Below are positions 15,026 through 24,114 of a DNA stretch of 32,585 nucleotides, in pieces. Every line of letters starts with the position of its first letter. Within the stretch, counting starts at the first letter, position 1. The notes beneath the pieces are model-generated. The model worked only from the letters and a program-made list of their open reading frames with translations, made no database searches and had not been told where the DNA came from. A program made the translations under genes and the position numbers. This stretch comes from an uncultured Eubacteriales bacterium (GTDB lineage Bacteria > Bacillota > Clostridia > Oscillospirales > CAG-272): NCBI GenBank assembly GCA_902462015.1, contig CABPZV010000003.1:1-32585 (forward strand), written 5' to 3'.

Positions 15026-16347
15026 TTAATTGTTTGACATGACAGGCGTACACACACCGGAGTCATATTGATTTGCCCAGCTTTCAAACGCATCCATAGT
15101 CAGCGGTTTGGAGAAAAAATATCCCTGAACGGTATCACAACCGACTGCGCGAAGAAACTCAATCTGATCAATCTTCTCAATTCCTTCGGCTACCGTCTCC
15201 ATTTGTAGCTTTGATGTAAGCTCCACTACACTCCGGATAATATCACGGGCTTTTTCACTTCTCATATCCCCAAAGAATGAGCGATCCATTTTTAAGACAT
15301 CAACATCAAATTCCTTTAAAATACCCAGTGAAGAATATCCGGAACCAAAATCGTCCATAGAACACCGAAATCCCATCTCATGCATCTTTTCAATTCCCCT
15401 TTTGATACGCTCGTTGTGTCCCTTGTCAAAGAACATTGATTCGGTCAATTCAAATTCAATTGAGTTTTCCGGTAAACCGTATTCCCGGTATATTTCATAA
15501 AAACGCTCCAGAAAATCATCCTCATAAAAATGATATCGTGAAAGATTTACAGATACAGGATACCATGTTTTTCCCTCTGCCTGCCGGCGTTTATCCGCTG
15601 ATCATATCTTTCTGCATTCGGCGAATTTCTTCCGACGTCCTACCCTGAGGATCGCTCTTAAAAAGATTGTCTATCTGTGTAAAAGGATTAAAATCTGTCG
15701 GAGATAAAATGACTCCCCCCTGATTGTCAATAATACAGCTAAGAGTGTTGCCGCTAAAAGCGCTGGATGCTATTATTCGCTGCATATTCTTTTTACAGCG
15801 AATTCCTACAAGTACATATGGCAAATCATCATCCAAATCGACAGGCGCGGAATAAAACAGGGTCTGCCCTTCAAAAAAAAACAACGCAATCATCGCTCAG
15901 AGTAAAATCCTGAGCACTGAGCAGCTCAATAATTTTTTGTAATTCCGGTTCGACTCCTTCTAATACCGCCTGTACCAAGCTTGTTCCGCTGCCATCAATA
16001 AGTATTAACGCATCAAATTCCAGAATGCTCGCCTTTCGTATCAGAAATTCCTTAAGCGCATCCGTATCGCTCCCGTCCGAAACCTGAGATACAGAATCTG
16101 CTACATTGTCAAGCTCGATCATTTTGGAGTTTATTCCAAAGTTAACGACATCCCGCATCTGTGCAGTGATTTCCTGGCAGTATTCCCGGGTACTGTCCTC
16201 CAAACCGCTCCGCATTTCTGCAGCATTCCATAGTGAACATAACAAAGCAAGTACAGTAAATACAGTCAAAAGTCAAATCTGGATTTCCCGTTTTTTGAAC
16301 CATTTTCCATATTTATGGAAAATATTATCTTTATATGCTTTACTCAC
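15026..16347 (-). pseudogene. Decayed sensor-GGDEF-EAL (cyclic di-GMP signalling) gene
   Basis: Three pieces in three frames make up one broken gene. From GTG 16347 a short basic N-terminus (YGKWFKKREIQI) meets an in-frame TGA at 16273-16275. The same frame then resumes with a membrane helix (LTVFTVLALLCSLW) and an extracytoplasmic sensor domain down to about 15871. A run of nine T residues on the coding strand (15873-15881) shifts the frame, and the sensor continues (FFFEGQTLFYSAPVDLDD) to a stop at 15591. The third frame (from about 15590) starts within an EAL domain: WYPVSVNLSRYHFYEDDF, FELTESMFF, MDDFGSGYSSLGIL, VDVLKMDRSF and VQGYFFSKP. The whole GGDEF domain and the first part of EAL, including the EAL motif itself, are absent between pieces two and three. 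Intact relatives make or degrade cyclic di-GMP; this copy cannot be active. Confidence 0.85.
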
Positions 16348-16755
16348 GATTCTTTACGCCCACTTCCTCCCAAATAACCATATAAACCTATAAAAGTAAC
16401 CACAGTACAAATACATTTACTTATACTGTGGCAGCGAATTACGTTACTTCAACAGTAGTCGCCTATATAAATTAAAAATATAGTATTTCTTCAGAATTTT
16501 GAATTACTTGTAATTTATTTTAACAAAATTCACTTGCCCTGTCAATAGTATTCTTTATAATCACTCATTATATATGTACATATTATTAAATATACTCAAT
16601 TGTCTTGTGCTAACGCTTCGCTTCCTTTAATGCCGTAAAGCTTTTAGCTTTACGGCAGCACGTTTTTTTCTACGCCGGCTTCGGTGATTTCGCTCTGTCC
16701 CCCGAAACATTGCGGTTTGTCCGAAACTTATGTCATATTATTATTGATACAGAAA
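16348..16755. other. Long gene-free region with two hairpins
   Basis: No coding region is supported here. An 8-bp inverted repeat CCACAGTA/TACTGTGG spans 16400-16431, in the leader of the broken sensor gene. A perfect 10-bp hairpin GCCGTAAAGC/GCTTTACGGC is at 16632-16656, followed on the plus strand after six bases by a T run. I searched the leader by eye for a cyclic di-GMP riboswitch and saw none. The rest is AT-rich without structure. Confidence 0.45.
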
Positions 16756-16787
16756 TAACCATGCCGCCCTATGGGGCTGCATGGTTA
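16756..16787 (-). terminator. Terminator at the end of the branched-chain amino acid operon
   Basis: On the minus strand TAACCATGC pairs with GCATGGTTA, and GCCC with GGGC inside, about 40 bases after the stop of the DUF815 gene. TTATTTCT follows. The T run is modest, so efficiency is uncertain. Confidence 0.6.
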
Positions 16788-16827
16788 CTTCTTAGCACAT
16801 TATTCGGCATATATTCTATCTGAAAAT

Positions 16828-18012
16828 CTACTCAAAAGATGAAAGCAAGCCGTCTATAAACTGCCGGGCAAGTCGTGCGGAGCGTCCGCCGCGCTCAAGC
16901 GCATAGCGCTCAGCCTTAAGCTCCAGCTCCCCGTCCGGAAGTCTTAGTCCGTTTTCCTCAGCAAGATGCCGGACAATGTGCAGGAAAGTCTTCTTATCCG
17001 GCCTGCTGAAAGTAACATGAATCCCGAAGCGTTCAGATAGGGATACCAATTCCTGCATAGTATCACTGCGGTGAATATCATCGCCTTCGCGGTCGGAAAA
17101 CTTTTCTTTAACGATATGGCGCCGGTTGCTGGTAGCATAAATAACTACATTTTCAGACTTTGAAGATACCGACCCTTCCAAAATTGCCTTGAGTATACTA
17201 AAGCTGTCATCATCTCTCTGAAAGGAAAGATCATCTATAAAAAGAATAAATTTCAAAGGATTGCAGGTAAGCTCATCGAGAATCTTAGGAATAATACAAA
17301 GCTGATCTTTACGGATTTCTATAATGCGGAGCCCTTCAGAATAAAGCTCATTGCCAACGGCCTTTACCGTCGAGGACTTTCCGGTACCGGCATCCCCCGT
17401 AAGAAGTATATTTGCCGCAGGCTTACCACAGAGTAAAGCCCTGGTATTATCAATAATAATCTGCCGCTGAGTTTCATAATCAACAAGCTCGCTAAGAGAA
17501 ACAGAGTCGGGATTTCTGACGGGAACAATCCCTCCTTCGTCATCGACAAAGAACATACGGTTTTTAGAATAAATACCGTATCCGTATCTGCCGATATTTT
17601 TTACTCTGTCATCATAGCTCCTGGTAAGATTGACAGCCGAAGCAGAAAACCCCGGCAGAAAGCTCTTCTCCTCAAGCTCTACGCAAAGAAATTCCGGCGT
17701 AAGCTCTGAAATGCACTGCAGAGTCTTAAGCTCCTCTTCCACGCTTGCGGAAATAAACTCAGACGGAACATCTCCGCGCCCCAGGCTTTTTACATATACG
17801 TTTTCATCGTTTAAACAGATATATTTAATATAACTGCCAATATCTCCGCCGTTTGCCTTATAAAGCTCCGAAACAAATCCGGCATATCCGGATACAGCCG
17901 GCGTTTCAAGAAAGCACAGAAGCGATGAGATGACAGAATCATTTAACAAATTTCTGAAAACGGCAAGCGCGCCAAGGCGGATTTTCAGATCTGTCAGGCT
18001 AATTTCATTCAT
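16828..18012 (-). CDS. DUF815 family AAA ATPase
   Basis: The C-terminal 200 residues match the DUF815 ATPases. The Walker A motif is GDAGTGKSST (206-215) and the Walker B is ILFIDDLSF (256-264). NVVIYATSNRRHIV acts as sensor 1. Then come LSLSERFGIHVTF, and the family end ERYALERGGRSARLARQFID. The first 180 residues are a less conserved helical N-terminal region. There is no signal or membrane segment. The family is widespread but its function is unknown; an AAA remodelling role is inferred from the motifs. The ATG follows the ilvD stop by one base, so translation is coupled and it should be co-expressed with the branched-chain genes. I know of no metabolic reason for this pairing, which may be chance genome arrangement. 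Confidence 0.88.
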   Translation of the reverse strand: MNEISLTDLKIRLGALAVFRNLLNDSVISSLLCFLETPAVSGYAGFVSELYKANGGDIGSYIKYICLNDENVYVKSLGRGDVPSEFISASVEEELKTLQCISELTPEFLCVELEEKSFLPGFSASAVNLTRSYDDRVKNIGRYGYGIYSKNRMFFVDDEGGIVPVRNPDSVSLSELVDYETQRQIIIDNTRALLCGKPAANILLTGDAGTGKSSTVKAVGNELYSEGLRIIEIRKDQLCIIPKILDELTCNPLKFILFIDDLSFQRDDDSFSILKAILEGSVSSKSENVVIYATSNRRHIVKEKFSDREGDDIHRSDTMQELVSLSERFGIHVTFSRPDKKTFLHIVRHLAEENGLRLPDGELELKAERYALERGGRSARLARQFIDGLLSSFE

Positions 18013-18013
18013 A

Positions 18014-19669
18014 TCAGTTCAGAATCGCCCCCGAAGCACCCCCGGAAACAAGAGCTGCATAGCGTTTCAGGTATCCTGACAGCTTCTTGGTTTTAGGCAC
18101 AAAATTTTTCATCCTTTCATCAATTTCCGCCTGATCTACCTTGAGCTCGATCTTGTTTTCGGGAATATTAATACTGATTATATCCCCCTCTTTAACAGCT
18201 CCGATAAGTCCACCGCTTGCGGCTTCAGGAGTGATATGACCAACACACGCGCCTCTTGTAGCTCCGCTGAATCGGCCGTCGGTAATCAAAGCAACACTGC
18301 TTCCAAGCCCTCTTCCCATTATGGCAGACGTCGGATTGAGCATTTCACGCATACCGGGACCGCCCTTCGGCCCCTCATAACGAATGACTACCACATCGCC
18401 TGGATTGATTTTACCGGCATCGATGGCCGCCTGAGCGTCCTCTTCACAGTCGAACACGCGCGCCGGTCCTTCATGAACCAGCATTTCCGGGGCGACCGCC
18501 GAGCGCTTTACAACGCTTCCCTCGGGTGCAAGATTGCCACGAAGCACAGCTATTCCGCCGGTCTCGCTGTAAGGATTGTCAATCGGACGTATAACGTCGG
18601 GATTGAGATTTACACATCCCTCAATATTCTCCCCGACCGTTTTCGTTGTAACGGTCATACAGCCGGTATTTATAAGTCCCTTTTTATTTAGCTCATTCAT
18701 GACGGCATACACTCCGCCGGCCTCGTCCAGCTCCTCGACATATGTTCTCCCGGCAGGAGCCAAATGGCAAAGATTCGGTGTTTTACCGCTGATTTTATTG
18801 GCGATATCAAGATTGATTTCCACTCCGCATTCATGAGCAATGGCGGGAAGATGAAGCATACTGTTTGTAGAACACCCCAGCGCCATATCCACGGTAAGGG
18901 CGTTCATAATAGCCTCTTCGGTCATAATATCCCGCGGACGTATATCTCTTTTAACCAATTCCATAACGGCCATTCCCGCATGCTTAGCAAGCTCGATTCT
19001 CGCAGAATAAACCGCCGGAATAGTTCCGTTTCCACGAAGTCCCATTCCAAGCGCCTCAGTCAGGCAGTTCATAGAGTTAGCAGTATACATGCCGGAGCAG
19101 GAGCCGCAGGTCGGACAGGTTTTACACTCGTATTCCTCAAGCTTCTCTGCGCTTATCTTTCCTGCGGCATAAGAGCCTGTTGCCTCAAACATACTGGAAA
19201 GACTGGTCTTTTTTCCGTCGACCTTTCCGGCAAGCATTGGTCCTCCGCTTACAAACACCGTAGGAATATTGACCCTTGCAGCGGCCATTAAAAGTCCAGG
19301 AACATTTTTATCACAGTTCGGCACCATAACAAGCCCGTCAAAACCATGTGCAAGCGCCATAGCTTCGGTCGAATCGGCAATGAGATCCCTTGTGACAAGC
19401 GAATATTTCATGCCGGTATGTCCCATAGCTATTCCGTCGCATACGGCAATTGCCGGAAATACTATAGGAGTACCACCTGCCATTGCCACGCCGATTTTCA
19501 CCGCTTCAACAATCTTGTCTATATTCATATGTCCCGGAACAATTTCATTATAGGAGCTGACAATGCCTATAAGCGGCCTTGCCTGCTCCTCCGCCGTCAG
19601 ACCTAACGCATGGAAAAGACTTCTGTGCGGCGCATTCTGATAACCGTCTACTATATTTTCTTTATTCAT
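18014..19669 (-). CDS. ilvD: Dihydroxy-acid dehydratase
   Basis: IlvD dehydrates the dihydroxy acids of the isoleucine and valine routes to 2-oxo-3-methylvalerate and 2-oxoisovalerate. Iron-sulfur and Mg-site segments are visible: AVCDGIAMGHTGM, VMVPNCDKNVPG (C119), CKTCPTCGSCSGMYTANSMN (Cys near 187-191), MLHLPAIAHE, and the C-terminal GRGLGSSVALITDGRFSGAT. The stretch EIVPGHMNI has Gly-His where many [2Fe-2S] members have Cys, so it resembles the oxygen-sensitive E. coli type, fitting an anaerobe. The start at 19669 gives MNKENIVDGYQN; a GTG at 19681 in frame is less likely because AAAAGG adjoins it. A 131-base gap with two hairpins separates it from ilvC. Confidence 0.96.
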   Translation of the reverse strand: MNKENIVDGYQNAPHRSLFHALGLTAEEQARPLIGIVSSYNEIVPGHMNIDKIVEAVKIGVAMAGGTPIVFPAIAVCDGIAMGHTGMKYSLVTRDLIADSTEAMALAHGFDGLVMVPNCDKNVPGLLMAAARVNIPTVFVSGGPMLAGKVDGKKTSLSSMFEATGSYAAGKISAEKLEEYECKTCPTCGSCSGMYTANSMNCLTEALGMGLRGNGTIPAVYSARIELAKHAGMAVMELVKRDIRPRDIMTEEAIMNALTVDMALGCSTNSMLHLPAIAHECGVEINLDIANKISGKTPNLCHLAPAGRTYVEELDEAGGVYAVMNELNKKGLINTGCMTVTTKTVGENIEGCVNLNPDVIRPIDNPYSETGGIAVLRGNLAPEGSVVKRSAVAPEMLVHEGPARVFDCEEDAQAAIDAGKINPGDVVVIRYEGPKGGPGMREMLNPTSAIMGRGLGSSVALITDGRFSGATRGACVGHITPEAASGGLIGAVKEGDIISINIPENKIELKVDQAEIDERMKNFVPKTKKLSGYLKRYAALVSGGASGAILN

Positions 19670-19706
19670 AATTATGACCACGCCTTTTGTACATACTTGG
19701 AGTTTT

Positions 19707-19785
19707 GGCCGGTTTCATCATCTATGAAATGCCGGTCTCTCCGGCCGGCAAGGCACAAAACTTTGCTGTGTCCAAAGGACACAGC
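19707..19785 (-). repeat. Two intergenic hairpins between ilvC and ilvD
   Basis: One hairpin pairs GCTGTGTCC with GGACACAGC (19765-19785, loop AAA). The other pairs CCGGTTTCAT with ATGAAA..CCGG (19709-19735). On the operon strand only a weak AAAGTTTTGT run follows the first hairpin, so full termination seems unlikely. They may attenuate, or protect the upstream ilvC message from 3' decay. A six-T run follows the first hairpin on the opposite strand. Confidence 0.5.
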
Positions 19786-19800
19786 CTTCTGCTTTTTTAA

Positions 19801-20817
19801 TCAGTTATTTATAAGTTTATCCTCATCGCTCCAGCTGTACAGCTTACGAATGTCAGCTCCTACAGTCTCTGAAGGATGCTCACTCGCCAGCTTACGCATA
19901 GCATTGAAATGAACCTGTGCACCTGCATCCGACATATCAAGCAGGAAATCCTTTGCAAATGTACCGTCCTGAATATCCTTAAGAATCTTCTTCATAGTTT
20001 TCTTGGTTTCATCGGTAATGATTTTCGGGCCGGTAATATAATCGCCGTATTCAGCAGTATTTGAAATTGAATATCTCATTCCGGCGAATCCGCTCTGATA
20101 AATCAGATCAACGATAAGCTTCATCTCATGAATACATTCAAAATACGCATTTCTGGGGTCGTAACCCGCCTCTACAAGCGTCTCATAGCCTGCCTGCATA
20201 AGAGCACAGACACCGCCGCAGAGAACCGCCTGCTCACCGAAAAGATCGGTTTCCGTCTCTGTACGGAATGTAGTTTCCAAAACTCCGGCTCTTGCTCCGC
20301 CAATGCCGAGCGCATATGCCAGACCAATATCCCATGCGTCGCCTGTAGCGTCCTGCTCAACGGCGATCAGACACGGAACGCCTTTGCCGGCCTGGTATTC
20401 ACTTCTTACCGTGTGACCCGGTCCTTTCGGCGCAATCATTATAACGTTAACATTTTTCGGAGGCTTGATACAGCCGAAATGAATGTTAAAGCCGTGCGCA
20501 AACGCGAGTGTCTTTCCCTCGGTCAGGTTCGGCTCTATGCTTTCTTTGTAAAGCTTAGCCTGCTTTTCGTCGTTGATAAGAATCATGATTATATCCGCAT
20601 TCTTAGCGGCGTCGGCCGACGTCATTACCTTAAGCCCCTGAGCCTCAGCCTTCGCCCAGCTTTTGCTGCCCTCGTAAAGACCGACGATAACGTTTACGCC
20701 ACTGTCCTTCAGGTTCAGAGCATGGGCATGTCCCTGGGAACCGTAACCGATAATTGCAACGGTTTTTCCTGAAAGCTTCTGAAGATCACAATCCTGCTGA
20801 TAAAAAATTCTTGCCAT
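19801..20817 (-). CDS. ilvC: Ketol-acid reductoisomerase, class I, NADP(H)-type
   Basis: IlvC isomerises and reduces acetolactate and acetohydroxybutyrate. The Rossmann motif VAIIGYGSQGHAHALNLKDS begins near residue 20, followed by the cofactor loop VGLYEGSKSW. LAFAHGFNIHFG and MIAPKGPGHTVRSEY come next, then the knotted C-terminal domain with AYALGIGGARAGVLETTF, TETDLFGEQAVLCGG (metal-binding Asp and Glu) and SNTAEYGDY. At 338 aa it is the short class I form. TTGAGG lies seven bases before the ATG, 18 bases after the ilvN stop. Confidence 0.97.
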   Translation of the reverse strand: MARIFYQQDCDLQKLSGKTVAIIGYGSQGHAHALNLKDSGVNVIVGLYEGSKSWAKAEAQGLKVMTSADAAKNADIIMILINDEKQAKLYKESIEPNLTEGKTLAFAHGFNIHFGCIKPPKNVNVIMIAPKGPGHTVRSEYQAGKGVPCLIAVEQDATGDAWDIGLAYALGIGGARAGVLETTFRTETETDLFGEQAVLCGGVCALMQAGYETLVEAGYDPRNAYFECIHEMKLIVDLIYQSGFAGMRYSISNTAEYGDYITGPKIITDETKKTMKKILKDIQDGTFAKDFLLDMSDAGAQVHFNAMRKLASEHPSETVGADIRKLYSWSDEDKLINN

Positions 20818-20835
20818 AATATTACCTCAACTTTT

Positions 20836-21342
20836 TTATAAATTTGTTACTTTTCTTATGGTTGAACTGCCTTTTTCAAGAGATACAACTCCCGTACGGC
20901 AGATTTCAAGTATGGTATAATCGCGCATGAGATTGATAAAGTCGTCAATCCGGCTGCTTATATCCGTCAGCTGAAATACAATCGAACCTTTCGAATAATC
21001 CACCGTCTTTGCGCTGAAGGCCTCTGCCGCCGTGAGAATTTCGTCGCGGCAACCGGCTTCGTTCTGCATTTTGATAAGTAAAAGCTCGCAGCTCACAGAA
21101 TTTCCGCTGTTGAATTCCTTTATGGAATATACGTCGGGAAGCTTATAAAGCTGATTGATCAGCTGCTGTTTATTGTTTTCCTCCCCCTCAAAGGTTACGG
21201 TTATTCTGGAATACTCAACCGATTCTGTCTCGCTTACGGAAAGGGCGATGATATTAAACTGACGGCGGCGAAACATACTTGTCACCCGGTTTAAAACTCC
21301 GAACTGGTTACGCACAAGCACCGCTACAGTATACCTGTTCAT
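20836..21342 (-). CDS. ilvN: Acetolactate synthase small (regulatory) subunit
   Basis: The small subunit binds the catalytic subunit and gives valine feedback control. An N-terminal ACT domain is visible (YTVAVLVRNQFGVLNRVTSMFRRR, then FNIIALSVSETE), and the second half (about 80-168) is the C-terminal ACT-like domain. At 168 aa it has the usual length for bacterial IlvN/IlvH. Its ATG is two bases after the ilvB stop. No leucine- or valine-responsive leader is seen here, consistent with control from the operon's T-box. Confidence 0.95.
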   Translation of the reverse strand: MNRYTVAVLVRNQFGVLNRVTSMFRRRQFNIIALSVSETESVEYSRITVTFEGEENNKQQLINQLYKLPDVYSIKEFNSGNSVSCELLLIKMQNEAGCRDEILTAAEAFSAKTVDYSKGSIVFQLTDISSRIDDFINLMRDYTILEICRTGVVSLEKGSSTIRKVTNL

Positions 21343-21344
21343 TA

Positions 21345-23012
21345 TCAGTCACCCACCTTTACAATAATATCGTCCATACTGCCGCCGGGCGGAAGCATGG
21401 GGAGGACAAATTCATCCTTGTCAATTGCGCAGTCGATAACATAAGGTCCACAATACTCAAAACCCTTTTTGAGTGCCGCGTCAAGCTCATCTAAGTCTGA
21501 AGCCCTAACACCGTCCGCGCCGAAGGCTTTCGCTAAAGCTACAAAATCTGTTTTTCTATTCAGCACCGTGTTTGAATAATGTTTTTCAAAAAACAGAGTC
21601 TGCCACTGACGCACCATGCCAAGTACGCCGTTATTCATCACAAGAATAACAACCGGAACATTATAGGTTACCGCCGTTGCAAGCTCGTTCAGACACATTC
21701 CGAAGCTGCCGTCTCCGGTAACCAGAACGGTGTGTTCTCCTGTACCGTATGCTGCGCCGATGGCAGCGCCGAGACCAAAGCCCATAGTTCCGAGACCACC
21801 GCTTGAAATAAATCTGCGACTGTTTTTAAAGCTCAGATTTTGAGCCGCCCACATCTGATGCTGTCCGACGTCGGTTGCAACCGGTGTGTTCTCTCCCAAA
21901 TGCCTGTTGAGGGTCAAAATGGTATTCCGCGGCGTCAACCCCTCACGGTTATCAAGATATTCATGTTCGGCTTCCTTAAGTTTATTTATAGTCTGCCACC
22001 ATAACGGATGTTCAGCTTTTTTTATCAGCGGAAGAAGCTTCTGAAGTGTAAGCCCTACGTCCGCCCTGAGACCGTGAACGGCGTTTACCGTTTTGGAAAG
22101 CTCTGAACCGTCTATATCAATATGAACAATCTTAGCTTTTGAAGCAAACTTGGTTCTATCTCCGGTGGCACGGTCATTGAACCGTACTCCCAGAGAGATA
22201 ATCAGGTCGGCATTGTGCATTGCCATTGAAGAAGCATAGTGGCCGTGCATACCCTGCATACCCAAAAAACGCGGATGATCTGTCGGAATTCCGGAAAGTC
22301 CCATCAGCGAACAGCCAATCGGCGCGTCAATTTTATCGGCAACAGCGAGCATTTCCTCCGCGGCATTACTCCAAATTACTCCGCCGCCAAAATATATGTA
22401 CGGCCTTTCGGAAGCATTGATGCAGTCCGCCGCCTCCTGAATACGTATGTCCTTTGCAGGCCTTTTTTCGTCAGGTATTACCGCAGGCTCCGGTGTATAT
22501 TCACATTTGGCAATCTGTACATCCTTTGGAACATCGATCAGCACCGGTCCCGGTCTGCCAGACAAGGCAAGCCTGAAAGCTTCCCTTACAGTATCGGCAA
22601 GCTGCTCTACAGAACCGACAAAATAATTATGCTTAGTGATCGGCAGGGTCACGCCGGTAATATCAATTTCCTGAAAGCTGTCCGAACCGATCTGCGAGGT
22701 AGTAACGTTTCCGCATATCGCAACCAAAGGCACCGAATCAAGATACGCCGTAGCTATGCCGGTGACAAGATTCGTAGCTCCCGGTCCGGAGGTCGAAATA
22801 ACGACGCCTGCCTTTCCGGTAGCTCTTGCATATCCGTCTGCAGCATGGACAGCCCCCTGTTCATGCGCGGTTAGAATGTGCTGTATTTCACCGCTGTATT
22901 TGTAAAGCGAATCGTACACGTTCAGTATCTGACCGCCGGGATAACCAAATATAACATCACAACCCTGCTCAATTAAGACTTTAACAATTATATCTGAGCC
23001 GGATAATAACAT
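21345..23012 (-). CDS. ilvB: Acetolactate synthase large (catalytic) subunit
   Basis: This thiamine diphosphate enzyme condenses pyruvate with pyruvate or 2-oxobutanoate. The N-terminal domain shows IFGYPGGQILNVYD and the catalytic glutamate in TAHEQGAVHAADGYARATG (E51), followed by GVVISTSGPGATNLVTGIATA. The central domain binds FAD in the family. The C-terminal cofactor motif VTGDGSFGMCLNELATAV...MNNG is clear. GGAAGGAG precedes the ATG by seven bases and overlaps the leuB end, the stop and start being only four bases apart. Length (555 aa) is typical. Confidence 0.96.
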   Translation of the reverse strand: MLLSGSDIIVKVLIEQGCDVIFGYPGGQILNVYDSLYKYSGEIQHILTAHEQGAVHAADGYARATGKAGVVISTSGPGATNLVTGIATAYLDSVPLVAICGNVTTSQIGSDSFQEIDITGVTLPITKHNYFVGSVEQLADTVREAFRLALSGRPGPVLIDVPKDVQIAKCEYTPEPAVIPDEKRPAKDIRIQEAADCINASERPYIYFGGGVIWSNAAEEMLAVADKIDAPIGCSLMGLSGIPTDHPRFLGMQGMHGHYASSMAMHNADLIISLGVRFNDRATGDRTKFASKAKIVHIDIDGSELSKTVNAVHGLRADVGLTLQKLLPLIKKAEHPLWWQTINKLKEAEHEYLDNREGLTPRNTILTLNRHLGENTPVATDVGQHQMWAAQNLSFKNSRRFISSGGLGTMGFGLGAAIGAAYGTGEHTVLVTGDGSFGMCLNELATAVTYNVPVVILVMNNGVLGMVRQWQTLFFEKHYSNTVLNRKTDFVALAKAFGADGVRASDLDELDAALKKGFEYCGPYVIDCAIDKDEFVLPMLPPGGSMDDIIVKVGD

Positions 23013-23016
23013 CTCA

Positions 23017-24114
23017 TCACTCCTTCCTCAAATTCTCCACAATCAGTTTTCCGCACTCTCTGCAGCCTATTCGCCTGCACCCGGATGCCTCGGCGGCATC
23101 AGAAGGCATTATGTCTGCAGTGCGGTATCCGGCGTCCAGTACGGCTTCCACTGCTCTCTCAATGCAGTCCGCCTCTGCCGGCATGTCAAAGCTGTAGCGA
23201 AGCATCATCGCCGCGGACAGAACTGTACCGATCGGATTGGCAATGTCTTTTCCTGCAATGTCCGGCGCGGAGCCGTGAATCGGCTCATACAGGCCGCAGG
23301 AGGACGAGCCGAGACTTGACGATGGTATCATACCGATTGACCCTGTAATCATCGACGCCTCGTCGGATAGAATATCTCCAAACATATTCTCGGTTACAAT
23401 TACGTCAAATTGTGCAGGATTTTTGACAATCTGCATAGCGCAGTTATCAACTAACATATCGGTAAGCTCCACATCGGAGTATTCACTCTCCAATCTGTGC
23501 ATTACCTTTTTCCAAAGCCTGCTGGAATCAAGCACGTTGCTTTTTTCAACCGAGCAGAGCTTTTTGTTTCTTTTCCGTGCTGTTTCAAATCCTATTCTTC
23601 CAATGCGTTCGATCTCATCCTCTGTATAGCTGAGAACATCCGTCGCCTGCTGCTGTCCTTCCGAACCGGCGGTTTTGTGTTCGCCAAAATAAATTCCCCC
23701 AATAAGCTCTCTGACAATGATAAAATCAATTCCCTTATCCACAATTGATTTCTTCAGCGGAGAAGCACTTGCAAGCTGAGGCCAGATTTTAGCCGGACGG
23801 TTGTTGCTATATACTCCCATGCCGGAGCGAAGCCTTAAAAGCCCCTTTTCCGGACGCATATTTCCGGGAACATCATTCCACTTGTCGCCGCCGACAGCGC
23901 CCAGCAGCACGCTGTCGGAATGCACGCATCTGCCCAGCATTTCCTGCGGAAGAGGATCTCCCCATTTGTCAATTGCACATCCTCCCATATCCACGTCTGT
24001 ATAATTAAAGCTATGACCGAACAATTCCGCAGTTTTGTCAAGCACGGAAAGCGCCTGCTCAACAATTTCGGGACCTATACCGTCACCGCGGATAACCGCT
24101 ATATTTTTATTCAT
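23017..24114 (-). CDS. leuB: 3-isopropylmalate dehydrogenase
   Basis: LeuB oxidises and decarboxylates 3-isopropylmalate to 2-oxoisocaproate with NAD. Family blocks run in order: IAVIRGDGIGPEIVEQAL, GAVGGDKWN, the substrate loop LRLRSGMGVYSNNRP, RELIGGIYFGEH, VTENMFGDILSDEASMITG with the metal-binding Asp residues, and YEPIHGSAPDIAGKDIANP, which binds the cofactor. GGAGG sits nine bases before the ATG, and the start overlaps the end of leuD by eight bases. The C-terminal tail after SDAAEASGCRRIGCRECG has two extra Cys residues of unknown use. Confidence 0.96.
   Translation of the reverse strand: MNKNIAVIRGDGIGPEIVEQALSVLDKTAELFGHSFNYTDVDMGGCAIDKWGDPLPQEMLGRCVHSDSVLLGAVGGDKWNDVPGNMRPEKGLLRLRSGMGVYSNNRPAKIWPQLASASPLKKSIVDKGIDFIIVRELIGGIYFGEHKTAGSEGQQQATDVLSYTEDEIERIGRIGFETARKRNKKLCSVEKSNVLDSSRLWKKVMHRLESEYSDVELTDMLVDNCAMQIVKNPAQFDVIVTENMFGDILSDEASMITGSIGMIPSSSLGSSSCGLYEPIHGSAPDIAGKDIANPIGTVLSAAMMLRYSFDMPAEADCIERAVEAVLDAGYRTADIMPSDAAEASGCRRIGCRECGKLIVENLRKE

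Noticed and set aside
16348..16560. Cyclic di-GMP riboswitch before the broken GGDEF/EAL gene
   Set aside because: The conserved GEMM aptamer segments are not present; only an 8-bp inverted repeat is seen.
16632..16656. Third copy of the 3866/5691 repeat family
   Set aside because: It is a strong hairpin, but none of the shared joint blocks (AAGATGYCCC, TACAATC, AGCCCCTTATTGAA) lies around it.
20128..20772. 214-residue open frame on the plus strand opposite ilvC
   Set aside because: It is a shadow of a highly conserved enzyme, with no domain and no ribosome site seen.
22239..22874. 211-residue open frame on the plus strand opposite ilvB
   Set aside because: Composition is Arg/Ser-rich as expected of an antisense frame, and the ilvB call is firm.
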